This document shows positions 12,301-25,614 of a stretch of 64,000 bases of DNA, piece after piece (within the stretch, counting starts at the first letter, position 1; every line of letters begins with the position of its first letter). A program made the position numbers and the translations under genes. The DNA is from Aphis gossypii (taxonomy: Eukaryota > Arthropoda > Insecta > Hemiptera > Aphididae): contig NC_065530.1 in assembly GCF_020184175.1 (NCBI RefSeq), positions 37,363,260-37,427,259 of the forward strand, written 5' to 3'. Below the pieces are notes generated by a model. That model was not told the DNA's origin. It was given only the letters and a program-made list of their open reading frames with translations, and made no database searches.

Positions 12301-15300
12301 TTATATATTATTATAATAAATTCAATGTGGATACAAACACAGATAAAGTTTAGTTAGTTTGGTAATGAGTCAATTCACTCTTATCAAAGCTAACAAAAAA
12401 ATACGTAAGGTTGCAGTGTTTGCCTGTTTCTACCTAACATTAATTTGTTATACGGGGCGTGTGTCATAGAGAAAAAAACAAATAGTGCACTGACATCGTA
12501 TAACGTTTCAAGTTAATTTATTATAATTCGTTTGGATTTACCAGAAATAATTTTGAAATGTATATAGGATAAACTGTAAAATTAATTTAAATTATACTGT
12601 TCAAATATATTTATTAAAATATACCTATGAGGTTATTATTATTGATTTTGATTGTATAGTATCCTAACTTTTATTTTTATTTATAATCTGCACAATGAAA
12701 GTACGAGCTATTAGTAAAACTAAAACTAAAAAACATAATAATAATATGAACATCTTAATTAAAGAATCCACTTATTGATGACACTTTCGTATCCCAAACT
12801 TAAATTAATATTTCTTATTCCTTTAAAAGTTCACATATTGTATAAAAACTATAATGTATAATAAATTTAATTATTTAATTAAATTCTAATGCCATAATGC
12901 TAATAAATATTACAAATAATAACAATAGTAATAATTATGCATTAAAAACAGTTTTGTATTACTACTAATTTACAGTTTTAATATTTTATGTTTACTAAAT
13001 AAGATGAGTATATTATTATTTACTACACTGCAATTCTGCAAAAATATTTTTATATAACCTTGTACTTCGTGTTTTATAAATAAATATAGTATACACATTT
13101 ACAACGTATAATACGTTGGTCATTAGTACTATGCCATTATACTTAGACAGAATTATGTATATTATTATTAAATAACACGGATGTTTATTATTTGAACAAG
13201 GATCCATTTCCATTTTAAATTCCATATTTTAATAAATCCTGAAATACGCACATTTTTTACTACTGTAAGATAAATTGTATACAACTTTATAAGTAAGTAT
13301 AATTCTATAAGTGTATAATATATATTATACATATTTTATTTCTATAAAATAATGTACCAACAGGCTACAGACATAAATGTATGACTCATGTCATAATCTT
13401 ACAAAACAATAGGAAAAATTCAAACTAAATTTTAAAATTATTTTTTTTGGCTTATTGTACCTTACCTTCTACATTAGGTATAAGAACTTATTACTGCATG
13501 AAAGTTCGATTCATATTTTTAATGTATTTCAAATATATATATTAAATTCTCAATCTCAATTAATAAAACTAATAATAGCTCAAAAAAAATTGTTATTACT
13601 ATAACACCAAATAGTACACCAGATAATTTTGAATAAGAAATTATTTTCCTGAATCTAAGCGCTGATAACATTGTGACGTGGTGTTTGAAATCAAGATACC
13701 TAATCTTAGATTAGTAACGTTTTATATTACGAGGAAGGATTATCAGTGGCTATTGTGACTAATGAGTAATGGCATAATTATATATTTAATTATATTAATA
13801 TAATTTTAATTTTTTTCATTAGAATATAGTACATATTACGTAACTAATATGAAGAAATACCCACGACGTGTCTTGTCCTGTTTAACAAATGCACAATTTT
13901 ACGTCCAAAATAATCTCGAAAATTATCTATTTAATTTTTGAAACAAATTATGTTCATTTTAAAATTTAATTTTACAGTTTTATAATAATCATAATATGCT
14001 TTGTAATTAAAATATCAATAAAAGCTTCCAATATGATCGAGATAATAATTTTACCTTTAAATTCTATATACAACAAATCTGATTTTAAAAATAACCAAGT
14101 AGAATAAATTAATGTGAACGTAAAATTTAATACATTGTACAATATATAAGTACTTAATAAACAATTTATTCTTAACCGTTGATATAAATTTAAGTCGTTG
14201 ATTGTATATTTATATATTATACAATATAATATAATAAATATAATAAATTATATTATAATATTATTTGTGTATATATTATAATATAATCAATGTTCAAATA
14301 TTTATAACTAATAATAATATAACCTACACTTAATATAACTCATTCCTGTATAATAACTGTTATTGTTAATTATTTATTTTAAAATTATAATTAAAACAAT
14401 ATTCCATTTCGAAATGTTGATAATCTGATTTAATCATTTTAATAATCCGGGTTTTACCTTTATAATTTGGAGTTACTGAAAAAATAATGTAATTATAATA
14501 CTATTTTACCTAAAATACCGTTATTTTATTGTATAATACTGTTAACAATTTAAATTTTTACTGCGAATAATGAATATGAAAATATAAACCGAGTTAATAT
14601 AACTCGATATAAAAAATTTAAGCTATTTTCCCTCGTTTTTTCCTAATTTGTTTTTGTCAAATTTTATGGAAGCACGTATATCTATAATCTACTTAACACG
14701 ATTAAAAATATTTTCAAATTCATTCAAAGAAGTTTAGATTATCATTTTTTTATAAGAAACAATAAAAACTATATCTGTGAATATCTGCAACATTCTGGAA
14801 AGTTTTAGGTAGGTAAATTTAATTTATTTAACTTGTCAAAATTGTATTTTTAAAATTGTGTAGAATATATTTAATAATTAATGATGATACAAAATATAAT
14901 GTATCAGGTAATTGATATAATATATCCATAAATTAATAAATATATTTTTATTTGCATCACAAATATAATATAATAAATAAATAAATGAGAAAAGAAGAAT
15001 GATTTTATTTAATTTTATTTTATTTATTTTTATGTTATATTTTTTTTAAGTTATTTATTTATATATTAAAGTACGTTTAGCAATTTTATTTTCTAGATTA
15101 AATATTATAGAATATAATAGGCGCGGCTTCTTCTATCGATAGTTTCATTAATATATTTTTTACACTTCTCTCGTTTACTTATTTTTCTTTACAGAAAAAA
15201 ACAATCTAAATAATACGCTATAAAAATATATAATAATACATATTTGTACCTACCTATTATTTTACTACTTTCGTACATTCTAGATCTAAAGAATACCTAT

Positions 15301-16780
15301 TTTTAAAAAGGTAGATTAAATACTAGAATATTTGTGTAAGACAATACAATTTTAAAATATTTTGTTGTTTTATTATTACATTTGAAATAATAAATAATCT
15401 ATTATTTATTAAAAATAATAATTTTATAAAATATTCCAAACCACGTAGGGCCGGGCCAAAAATTAGTGTTTTATTGACAATTATACCCTTGCCTGGATCA
15501 TTTAAAAAAATTATTATAGGATAGTATTATAATAGTTGATTTTCTATACACATAAAACATAAATTATCCAAATTTATCATAAAACCATTTCTGTTGAAAT
15601 AATCCAATCGTATAAAAACGCGAAGTATAAATAAGACATTTTAGCACAGAATTTACTATAAATTATCTACATAATGGTTTTTTTTTTAAACTTCAATTTC
15701 ACAATACAGATAGTATATTCATTTATTATTTATTATAGTTTACAATATACATACATAACTTGTAAATAGGTACAATTATAATAAGTACAATTCAACTGCA
15801 TTAACATTGTAGACTAGTTATATTTTTATACTATCAACTACCTAGTATAATACGTTGTACTAGCTATCCAATATTAAAATGGTTTTCATTTAATTAACGA
15901 ATTAAAAAAAAATAAATAAAATACTTAATGTAGACTAAAAATTACACGTTAATTTCATTAAAATTTCCCACGCTTCAATAATCGCTTAAATTTGTAATAA
16001 AGTATTAATTACTATCAAATACCTATACTGTTAAATTAAATATTGTAGAAGAAATTGACAGTATACCGTGACGTATCGTAATCAAATATTTAACAAAATA
16101 ATTTTTTTATAACCATATTTATTTTTAGAAATTGAAAAAACCTTATTCGTACATCAATACATCGTTATAACCTACAGGTATGTGACTTTTGTCAGGAATC
16201 AATTCCTTTCAAAAAAACACGTACTGCAGAAAACCAACAATTGAAGGAATATTTGGCCGAGGAATGTAAGAAAATACCGAAGTATGTACCAACATCTCAT
16301 ACAGAGTAAAGACTGCAAAATTCTATGAATATAATCGTAAATAATATACCTTAATATAAAATTAAAAGTATTCAATTTAGATTTAAATAGATAACTAATT
16401 CCCAAAACTCGAAATTTCAGTAGGTATATTAAAAATATCCGGGTATTATTTACGCATATTCTGAGCTTAGTATTATTTATACTATAATATTATAAATACC
16501 TTCCTATTAATATTAAAAGAAAAAACACTAGCAAACCTCCTAGAAGAACCCACAGTTACCGTGAATTTACATAATATATTATTCTATGATTACGATTAAT
16601 ACTCTACAGCCTCGGGGCATTAAAGTCTACGCTCCGTGCGCGCACACACACACAAAGTCATCAACCTTGTCACAGGGAATGCAATTACCAGTGTTTGGAA
16701 TTCAGTATTCACTAGGAAATCTCTGGGTAGCCGGTTGGTGGACGGCTATGATTTCTAGGGGGCAAACTGTTCGCATTCCA

Positions 16781-16830
16781 ACACACTCGCACACACACAC
16801 ACACACACACGCACACACATACATACATGC
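16781..16830. repeat. (CA)n microsatellite
   Basis: About 50 bases of nearly pure CA dinucleotides with a few interruptions (CTCGC, GC, TACATACAT). It lies just beyond the GC-rich block at 17-18 kb. Confidence 0.9.
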
Positions 16831-17026
16831 ACACTAAACAACATAATATTATAATACTGTAATATTACACCCGTCCGAAACAATCCAATGCAAATTCGAC
16901 GAAATATTTTCAGTCCAATCAGACAAGCCCAGGTTGTCAAACGATTTATAATATCATTATTATGTACGTATAATGCTACACATAGGTAAAAGGTGAGAGA
17001 TGTTTTTTTAACAAAGGTACGCTTAC

Positions 17027-18050
17027 CGTTCCAAACGTTCACCGGCATAACAACGAACGATAATCCTACGCGTTAATCCTGTGATCTGGCACTATACTGA
17101 ACACGGAACAAACAACACGAACACATTGCACGCACATCCGCCACACTGAAATCGGACGAAAAACGAATTTCGACGATATGTGTATAATATATTATGAATA
17201 TAATATTATAACGGACGTATATAAAAAAAAAAAAAAAAAAAAAAACAGAATAACCGACACTGTAAGAATTCCTGATAGGTACGACGATGATAATAATGAA
17301 ATATATTATATTAATATTTATGTACACACGCGACGCGCGCACACCACGAAACGGACGGACGCAGGAATTTCGAGTTTCGACGGAGTGCCGAGTGGGGTTT
17401 GGGGTAAAAGGAAGAAGAAGGAAATAATAAGGAAAAAAAATACTCGTAGCCGGAGAACGCAACGAACAGTTCAACTACACACGCCACTATGTACGGTGCC
17501 TTGTCAGCAGTGGCGGCAACGGTTACACGGCGGCGGCGGCGGCATTGGCGGTGGTGGGAGTGCATCGGCGGCCGAGATACGCGGTGCGCGCGCTCGCCGG
17601 TCGTCCGACAAACTTGTTGAACCCAAAAACTGGTTGTCGGCTTCGGCGGCGGCGGCGCCGGCTAGAAGGCACGCCATAGAGTAACGCCGGGGTCGCCTTA
17701 TTATTATTATTATTATTATAACTCTGCACGCGGGCCACAAAGAAACACGCCGGCAATAAAATATTATACTGGCTTTCTCCCCTCCCCCGCGGGCTTTGAC
17801 TCCTTGGATTTCCGCTCCGAGACGGCAGTCACGTTCCGAACGGCGGCTCAACGGTTTTTTTTTTTTTATTTCTCTTTCTTTTCCCGCCGCCACATCCTGG
17901 GAACCAATGGGTCCGACGCCGCCGCCGACGACCGGCAGGTGTGGAACACACATTACATTAACGCCACTCAAGACATGTGGCTTGGGGGAGGGGTAGCTGC
18001 ACGACCACCCGACGTGCCTCGTCCTCGTAATAATAATAATAATAGGTAAT
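17027..18050. promoter_or_regulatory. GC- and CpG-rich block, probable distal promoter / 5' exon
   Basis: This is the most GC-rich kilobase of the window, with many CG dinucleotides, GGC/GCC triplet runs (about 17528-17665), a 23-base A run (17223-17245), and (TTA)n and (AAT)n microsatellites (about 17699-17719 and 18029-18043). On the minus strand a good splice donor (AACG|gtaagc, exon edge 17027) follows a short open segment. Joined to the 5773 exon this would keep frame 3 open, so it may be an alternative 5' exon of the PH-domain gene 11 kb downstream. The long open frames here (17178-17684 plus, 17504-17971 minus) look like composition artefacts, with runs of Lys, Asn, Ala and Gly. Transcription direction is not proven. 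Confidence 0.4.
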
Positions 18051-19605
18051 ATACAGTATACGTACGAGTAAGTATTACAGGTTACCCTTCCCTACCCCAT
18101 CATATCAACCATTACGATAATGATGATTATTACGATCCCGTCAGGTACGCTGGAGTCCGCGATTCGTCACGATCATTATTGATATTATATTCAATCCCTG
18201 CGCTAGCTTTTATTCGACTACCATAATATCGTCGGCGACATTTTTTTATAATTTTTCCTTGTTGGTGGTTAATTGTGGTGAGATGTTCCACTACTACCCT
18301 TTATACACCCCCATTTGACTAAATTGGATACGCATAGGAACAATGAGTTTGTAAGAATGCTCAATTTTTATGCCGGGGACTGGAGTCCGAGTCTTGCAAA
18401 TTGCAATCGTTAACTTCCCCCGTTGAAGTCATATGAAAGTAATTATATAATAGGGTATTTTTATCTATACTCGTGCTTTTTTTACTCGTGTTTACGTATT
18501 ATTTATAGATTCTTATTCAGCTAATATTAATACACTAATATCACTATTACAGTATGATCACATAACAATTTAATATTATAGTGAATGCTAATGTTTAATC
18601 ATTATTTCAAAAACTAATTATTTACGTTTTTGTAAATATTTTTTTACATAAGTTTAGATTGTTAAAAAACATTTTTTTTTATTTTTATTGTTATATTTAT
18701 TTTTTTTATTTTGTTGAATAACAATATGCATTTATAATTCCTTATTTCAAACAAAATATTTTTAGAAAACTATAAAAATACAATTTTGGACGAGTAATTT
18801 ATGAATGGATGAAAGGTACGTAATATCTTCTACCTATTGATGCTCGGTGTGGAGTTTAGGATTAGGTACACCGAAAAATGTTGGTTTTCTACTTCACTCA
18901 TCTAAACTTCTAATACTTAAAAAAACTATAACTATTATAAACTACTTGTTTGAAATTTAATTTTTATAGATCGAACTATTGAAATACTCCGAAAAATATT
19001 CTGCTTTTACCTCAGAATATGAAATTAAAAATGTATTTTGTCATTGAAAAAAGTAAAAACTTAATAAAATATTAAAAAATATTGTTTGACTTCTATTAAA
19101 AATTATACAAAATAATATTTTCAAAAAATATTTTAAAATAAGTATTATTCATTTAAATAATTACTCTGTATAATAATATATTCAAATATGCAATATACAA
19201 ATATTAAACATAGTATGATATAAATGATAAAATATTATAAATATATAATATATTTATGAATAAATAATAGATTTTTAATTTATCTGTTCACTAAATTCAA
19301 TATTTCAGCACTTTTTTTTATTGTAACTTACATTTAAGTATAACTTACTAGTCTACAGGTGACAGGTTTACAGAACTGCACGTCTATAATCTAATCATAG
19401 AGTAGTACTACTCTATGAATTTAATATACCTTTTATGTTAGATTGTTAGCTAAAGATTTTCAGTCTACAATATCTACATGCATGAGTGACGCCCGAATGT
19501 CAATAAAACTATCAATAATAATTATAGACATAATAAAGCTTCACATGCTCACTATACCAACACTTTTATAACACAAATTATTTGTAAAGGTTTTTCGATC
19601 AATCA

Positions 19606-19751
19606 CAGAGGCGTGTCCAGCGGATAGGCCTGGTAGGCCCAGGCCTATCCTGATTTTTAACCTTTAAGTATACCCAAAATATGCATTTTAAAATAATATT
19701 TATATATTATAACAAGGCCTGTCCTAAATTTTGGTCCTAGACACGCCTCTG
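19606..19751. mobile_element. hAT-like MITE with perfect 8 bp duplication
   Basis: A 146 bp element beginning CAGAGGCGTGTCCAG and ending CTAGACACGCCTCTG, flanked on both sides by the direct repeat atcaatca. The ends are inverted repeats of about 12 bp. The interior has an additional short palindrome around AGGCCTGGTAGGCCCAGGCC. No coding capacity. Confidence 0.8.
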
Positions 19752-20196
19752 ATCAATCATGCATATAATGGAAAGAATATATTAAAAAAGTTATTTATTA
19801 TTCTTAAATAATATAAATTACCAACTAAAAATGTTGAAAGTTTAGGATTTAATGACTCATTTCTTGAAGTAATATCTTGAATTAATATTTTAATTTTGAA
19901 AAAAGGAGGTCCTTTTCAAATACACTCAATATTTGCAACTATACAGTTATGAAAGCTTATTTTCCACGTTGAATTTTAACAATTCAAACCAAAAGAATAA
20001 AATATTGATAGATGAAGCTAATGATAAATAAGTATAAAAATAAAAATAAAGTATGTCAAAAGTCTGTTTATCATATTTTAGTGTCAAGCTATTATAAGCG
20101 GTCTGTGGGCTATGAGTTAATCCCATTGAGTTATAGATTGTCTAGTGTTATAATATAAATTATAAACCAAACTAATGATTATATAAAAAAGAAACA

Positions 20197-20493
20197 TAGG
20201 GACGTACACACTACACAAAGGGGGGTGTTTTGGATGTTCAATCAGCCCCCGAAATATTTGGTTTTTGTAATAAAAATGTAATTCTAACAAATTAAAATAA
20301 TTAATATAATTTTAATGAAAATAAAAATACTTAAACAGGATTTATAAATAAAATATAATTATACCTATTGTGTATTCACGTGATGCCGTGATGGGTACAA
20401 AAGAATTTGAAAAAAAAGTTCTACTTTTCAATAATTGATTTTCAAAAACACCCCCCCCCTCCCCCAAAAAATCTTTTTTTGCGTATGTCCCTG
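20197..20493. mobile_element. hAT-like MITE with CAGGGACGTAC-type ends
   Basis: The left end reads TAGGGACGTACAC and the right end GCGTATGTCCCTG; direct repeats agaaaca (7 bp) flank it. Subterminal G-rich and C-rich tracts (about 20220 and 20451-20465) are also inverted with respect to each other. About 297 bp, non-coding. Confidence 0.6.
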
Positions 20494-21259
20494 AGAAACA
20501 ATATAACATCATAAAGTATAAAAACATTTTGTGTAATTTATTTATAATAAATTATACCGTAATACAATATTATTTTTGGGTCGCGATCTAGTCGATCTAC
20601 CTACTGCTAAAAAACAAGTTTGATAGATTGCGTACGTCACTACCAAGTTACTTATATTTAACATTTTACGCATGAAATACAAAGCTATAATTCTAAAATT
20701 AATTTATTCTTGCTAGTTAAGATAAAACGCTCAAACGTATTTTATTGGTGAAATGTTGATTATTGTAATTTTTCTATTATCAATATTACCATAGTCCGTA
20801 AGGCTAAGTTCATAAACCAATATATTACCAACAACCAACATATATTTTACATGAGTATATTATTATTTATTACTAAGGCTCGGATTTTAAAACATATGCT
20901 TCTTTTTTTATATGTGAGATAGAATCTAATTTTTATACATAAATTCATTTCACGTCATTCTGATTCCAAATAAGCCAATTTTTTTTTTGCTTTTTTAAAA
21001 TTATTCTAGCTGTGGATTTTCTATATGTTTATTATGCTCTTCAGCTATCTGCTATTGTAATAAAAAAAAAATGAATTTATAAGAAATGTAAAAACCTAGA
21101 ATGCGAACTAAATGGTTATACAGTATACACTTATATTGAATTATTATTGTTTTCGTTATCAGTTTGTTGATTAAATGTATAAAACGTATAGATTATCAAT
21201 TTATATATAACCTGCGCTCTGCGCCCCTGCTGCAGTAGTGCAGTACCTATGTTCTATAC

Positions 21260-21476
21260 GAGGGGCGGCCAAACAGTCGATCATGATCGGCCGGTCGATC
21301 GTGGACAATATCAAAGTCGATCATATTGTTAGAATTCGTTTTTAGGGACACGCGCTCTATATGTTTCTTAATAATAATAGTTATTCAATGATAAAAAAAA
21401 TTTTCTATGGAAGTCGATCTACAAAGGTGAAGTATATTTTTAGTAGATTGTGACCAAAAAAAGTTTGGCCACACCT
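21260..21476. mobile_element. hAT-like MITE, AGTAGACAAACTTTTTTTGG family (copy 2)
   Basis: The right part (agattgtgaccaaaaaaagt then ttggccacacct) is the reverse complement of the left part of the 4999-5195 element, and the left end GGGGCGGCCAAACAGTCGAT matches its right end. The terminal CAG is altered and no clear target duplication is visible, so limits are approximate to a few bases. Confidence 0.6.
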
Positions 21477-22788
21477 ATCCAATGCGGTCAGTATGCCTAT
21501 AACCATTGGATTTTAATTTTAATTTTATAGTAGAAAGTTTTGAAATGTTGTCATTAATAAATTAATATTTAATATATTACACTCAAACATTCAACATTTC
21601 CTCAATGACAGTTATCATTATATGATTATTCTACTGGTCTATTATACTATAGTAAAAATAGTTATCTATTTTTAACTGTGTATAAATAATAATATTATAC
21701 TCGTAATTATTACCCGTATAAAAAGTACATCGTCAATCGTCTGAGAGACAAGTGATAACATTGATTGATATTTAATTACAATATAAAAATAAATTACTGT
21801 AATACTGGAAATTAAACTGGCATTTACTGAAAATTAATGTGTGCCTAAATGGCTAAGGGCCGGTTGCACAAAACTATATTGGTCCAATAAATTTCTGTGC
21901 AACTGGGCATAGATGTAACGGTCAATAATAATATTATGTCATAGAGTTTGTAAATGTTCTTCAGTAAATCAAATTTAAAAATTTAATTTTAGATGGTATG
22001 TATTGTGTTTTTATGACTATATTGAATATTTAACCAGCATATTTCCACAACATACATACTTTAAGTTAGCGCATATGGTTACCAATTATTTACAAATATT
22101 TCTACTGGTAATTAGTGTATCTACTCATAAATTTAAAAATAGGAGTATTATAGACTTTAGGTAGGTTTAAGTGTTATTACCCCTATAATGTACGTAGATG
22201 GTAAATGGCAATAGATTGAGAGCAATCACTATAATTATTATCTCAATGATCAAATTGATGATCTCGTTCATAATATTGAGGTAAAAGGTAATAATATAGA
22301 GTAAGGTGTTGCAAAGCCGCTAAGCGTTAGGTCGGGTACGTAAAGGCTAAATCTAAAGCCTAGCTAATTTGCTAACAGCTACGTCATAGCCTATCGAGAG
22401 GCTTTATCGTATTTTGATTGGCCCGATGGCTGTGATAATTATTTACTTGATTTACCATCATCTACTTTAAAATGTCTAGTTGATCGACCACAATTTTTGA
22501 ACGTAATACGAAAAGCGATACATCCGTGGGATACTATATTGTCTATATTCAACCCTTAAATTAATATATATATGTTTATTGTATATTATATCGTATTTTT
22601 ACTTGTAGTTTTCGAACTGACTGTTGAGGTTCAGAGGTTTTTTCGATTTAATAATATGCATCCTCTAAAAAATATGCAGTTTACTAAAAAAATAATATAA
22701 ATTGCTTACACTAAATTTTACTTATTCATACATACTTTCATGAAACATCTTTTATTTAAAACTTTATATATATATAGGTAGTGAGGTT

Positions 22789-22953
22789 CAGTGGCGTATT
22801 TACGGGGGGGATATGGGGGATAGATCCCCCCCTTGGTACTTTTTTTACTAGTAAGTTTAATAACGTTGGTAAGCATACCCCCCTCACCGTCGAGGAAATT
22901 ATGTTTTCCAACTTATATCCCCCCCCCTGGACAAAATCCTAAATACGCCACTG
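22789..22953. mobile_element. hAT-like MITE, CAGTGGCGTATTTACG family (copy 1)
   Basis: A 165 bp element beginning CAGTGGCGTATTTACGGGGG and ending CCTAAATACGCCACTG, flanked by perfect 8 bp direct repeats gtgaggtt. The interior alternates G and C runs and can fold on itself. A close relative lies at 61990-62159. Confidence 0.85.
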
Positions 22954-25614
22954 GTGAGGTTATATGAGCTATTGCTGATTGCAATAGTTTGAACGGTAAA
23001 AAATAAAAATACACTGAAGATATAAATACAAGTTATAGATACTACAACTAAGGTCCCGCAGCTTACAACTAAATATTTATTATAGTGATTACTTCAGTCA
23101 TTACACATTACCAATAAGTTAATGAAAAAATACATAAGGGAATTACCTATATTATTTCTAGGATAATGATTATATGAATTAAAATAATAAGCAGTAAATT
23201 TTAGATTAGATAATTTGAAAATCTATAGTTTAATATGATTTAATGATGTGCTTTAGGTCCCAACACGCAAATTGGGTCTTAGGTACTCCTGTTTATTTTA
23301 TTCTTATTAAGATGTTTAGTAGTGGTAAACTGGTGCCAAGGCCCAAGACCTACTTATACATATAAAGTTGTCTATCTCTGATTATTTAAAAGACTACTAA
23401 GACATATATATATATATATCAGTAACAGATAAAAATCAAATGCGGAAAGAGGAGTACAAAAGAATTTTGAAAAGATACTTATTTATAACAAGTTAATTTT
23501 AAAATAAAATTCTACGTATATTATTACACTATATTATGTCTCTATCAATGACTTACAGGCTACAATAGTAATGCAAATAATTCAATGAATGGAGCTATAA
23601 CGATAAAGTAAAGATACTTTAGAAAATATATTTAATGAGGACTGAAATATTATTTTTGATAAATTTAGTAAATTTATCAAAAATAGTGGCTATTAGGACC
23701 CCGGTCTTAGAATAATACGGCTTAGTCCTATAGGAACACATTAAATCCATGAATGGTATATTAAATATTAATGGGGATATGGGACACGTAATAATACGGA
23801 TCAAATTTATAAGATGATACTCATAAGATGCATCAATAGTGAGGTATAGAAAAGGAAAATCATAAACCAAGTTAGTACTAGTTCATGGGTAAAACTAATG
23901 AATGTAACCATTACAAGGGTTAAATAGCAAACGTTCATTTCATATTTTCACAAAATCTTATGGAATTGAAAGTTAAATGCCATTTATATTGTGAAAATTA
24001 ATAAAAAAAGTACTTTTTTAATGATAACATATATTTAGTTATATTGTGAAACAGAATATATATCAGAAAATTATGATGTATACAAAATACAAATCAAACT
24101 TCTAACTAGCAATTAATTAGTCTCAAGTAGAGTAAGATTTGTACTCAATTAAAAATAATTAAATGTGAATTTTATTATTTATTTATTTTTAAGTGAATAA
24201 AAATTTATATTTTTAAAAGAAAATCAGTAACTCAAAAAGCTTTGTAAAATCTGAGGACTAGATAATACTTTTAACTTTAAATTTAATAATAAAACAATTC
24301 GCTTTAAAATTGAAAATAATAGAGTAAAACTGATTCTTCTGAACATAAAGTTTGATAAGTAATCCTTTAGTAAGAAGTAGACAACAAAGGTGAATATAAT
24401 CTCCTCTTAATGATGGTTAATCAATATTATCCATTGATCCCATATTATTTATAAATTTCCAAATTTCCAAACAGTTACTTATTTCTGCATTTATACATCA
24501 TACAATATAACTGAAGAAAATTTTAAATATCAGTCTGTCATTGTATAATTTATTTATCACAAATAAAATAAAAATTATATAGACATGTTTATTACATATA
24601 TATGATCTTACATAAGTTGTTTTATCTAATAAATTCTCAAATACCAGATCTACTTTTGAAAATATTGTATCACAAGATTTAGTAAAGACTGACTTTAACA
24701 CTATTTTTCCTGCTATAGCTTGATTTATTTTTTAAGTTTTTCTTGTGCACTAGTGACTATCATTCTCCTGTTATAAAAATAAAGTTCTACAAAATATGGT
24801 TTTGTACATTAAATCATATGAAAGCAGGGCATGCTTGAAAGTGAAGCACCTGATTCTTATGGTAGCATACATGTTAAGTACAGATGCAATTATGTATATT
24901 GATTTCAAAAATATGCACAAATAAATTGTTTTAATACCAAAAAGTAATAAACAGACTTATCTTTTTTTTTAATGACTATAATATATATATATATATATAT
25001 ACTTTAAAATAGATAACTAAAATAATTTTAATACTTCTTTTAAAAATATATTTATTAATTTACTATGTTAGTAAAAGCAAAATATTAACAATTAAATATA
25101 CTTAACATTAAGTAATACTTTGTTAATGCACATTTATTATGTAATTGCTAATTGATATGTAGTATTTAATATTGACATAAGAGAAGAACAATATTATTAT
25201 TTATTATATACTAATATACTATTATACAATAAATAATAACCACAAAAGTACAAACTATGTAAAAAACATTTTTGAATAAAAGTAAATCCAAAACTTATAA
25301 ATTGTAGATTTTTAGATATTAACTAGTTATAGTTATAAATGTATCATACAAATTTAAATTGAAAAATTGAAATAAATAACACTTTGCATAAATAATTAAG
25401 TAAATAATAATTTTAAATAAAAATGAGTGTAATTAAAGATTAAGTCATAAAATCTTATTAGAAGCATTAAAAAAGAAAAATTAATAATAAATAATTATTT
25501 TAACATCTTTTTCTTAACAATAATACAGAAATTTAATTTCAAAAAAAAATTATTAGAATAAAAGTTATTATTTAATTAGTGAATTACTTAAAATATGAAA
25601 AAAAATATTCTATG

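Larger units (their letters stand above)
9208..17026. other. Upstream/intergenic stretch, no gene seen
   Basis: Nearly 8 kb of A/T-rich sequence. The part nearest 9.2-9.9 kb is less A/T-rich and could hold a promoter for the PH-domain gene. A degenerate relative of the GCAAATTTGC MITE begins near 12087. Open frames here (for example 9603-9938 on the minus strand and 13016-13225) are short, without recognisable domains, and are not called. Confidence 0.5.
18051..25614. other. Intergenic region with several MITEs
   Basis: About 7.5 kb between the GC-rich block and the 3' end of the sphingomyelinase gene. Apart from the four transposon-like elements listed separately and a few (AT)n tracts (for example 23403-23420 and about 24980-25001), I see no exon with convincing splice sites or a recognisable protein. 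Confidence 0.55.

Noticed and set aside
14200..14290. A/T dyads resembling an origin or attachment site
   Set aside because: Typical of low-complexity A/T sequence here; no additional signal supports a function.
17178..17684. 168-codon plus-strand open frame in the CpG-rich block
   Set aside because: It starts across a poly-A tract (Lys run) and continues through GGC repeats; no domain and no splice context.
17504..17971. 155-codon minus-strand open frame in the CpG-rich block
   Set aside because: Composition-driven, with poly-Ile and poly-Pro from microsatellites; may be part of a 5' UTR but is not supported as protein.
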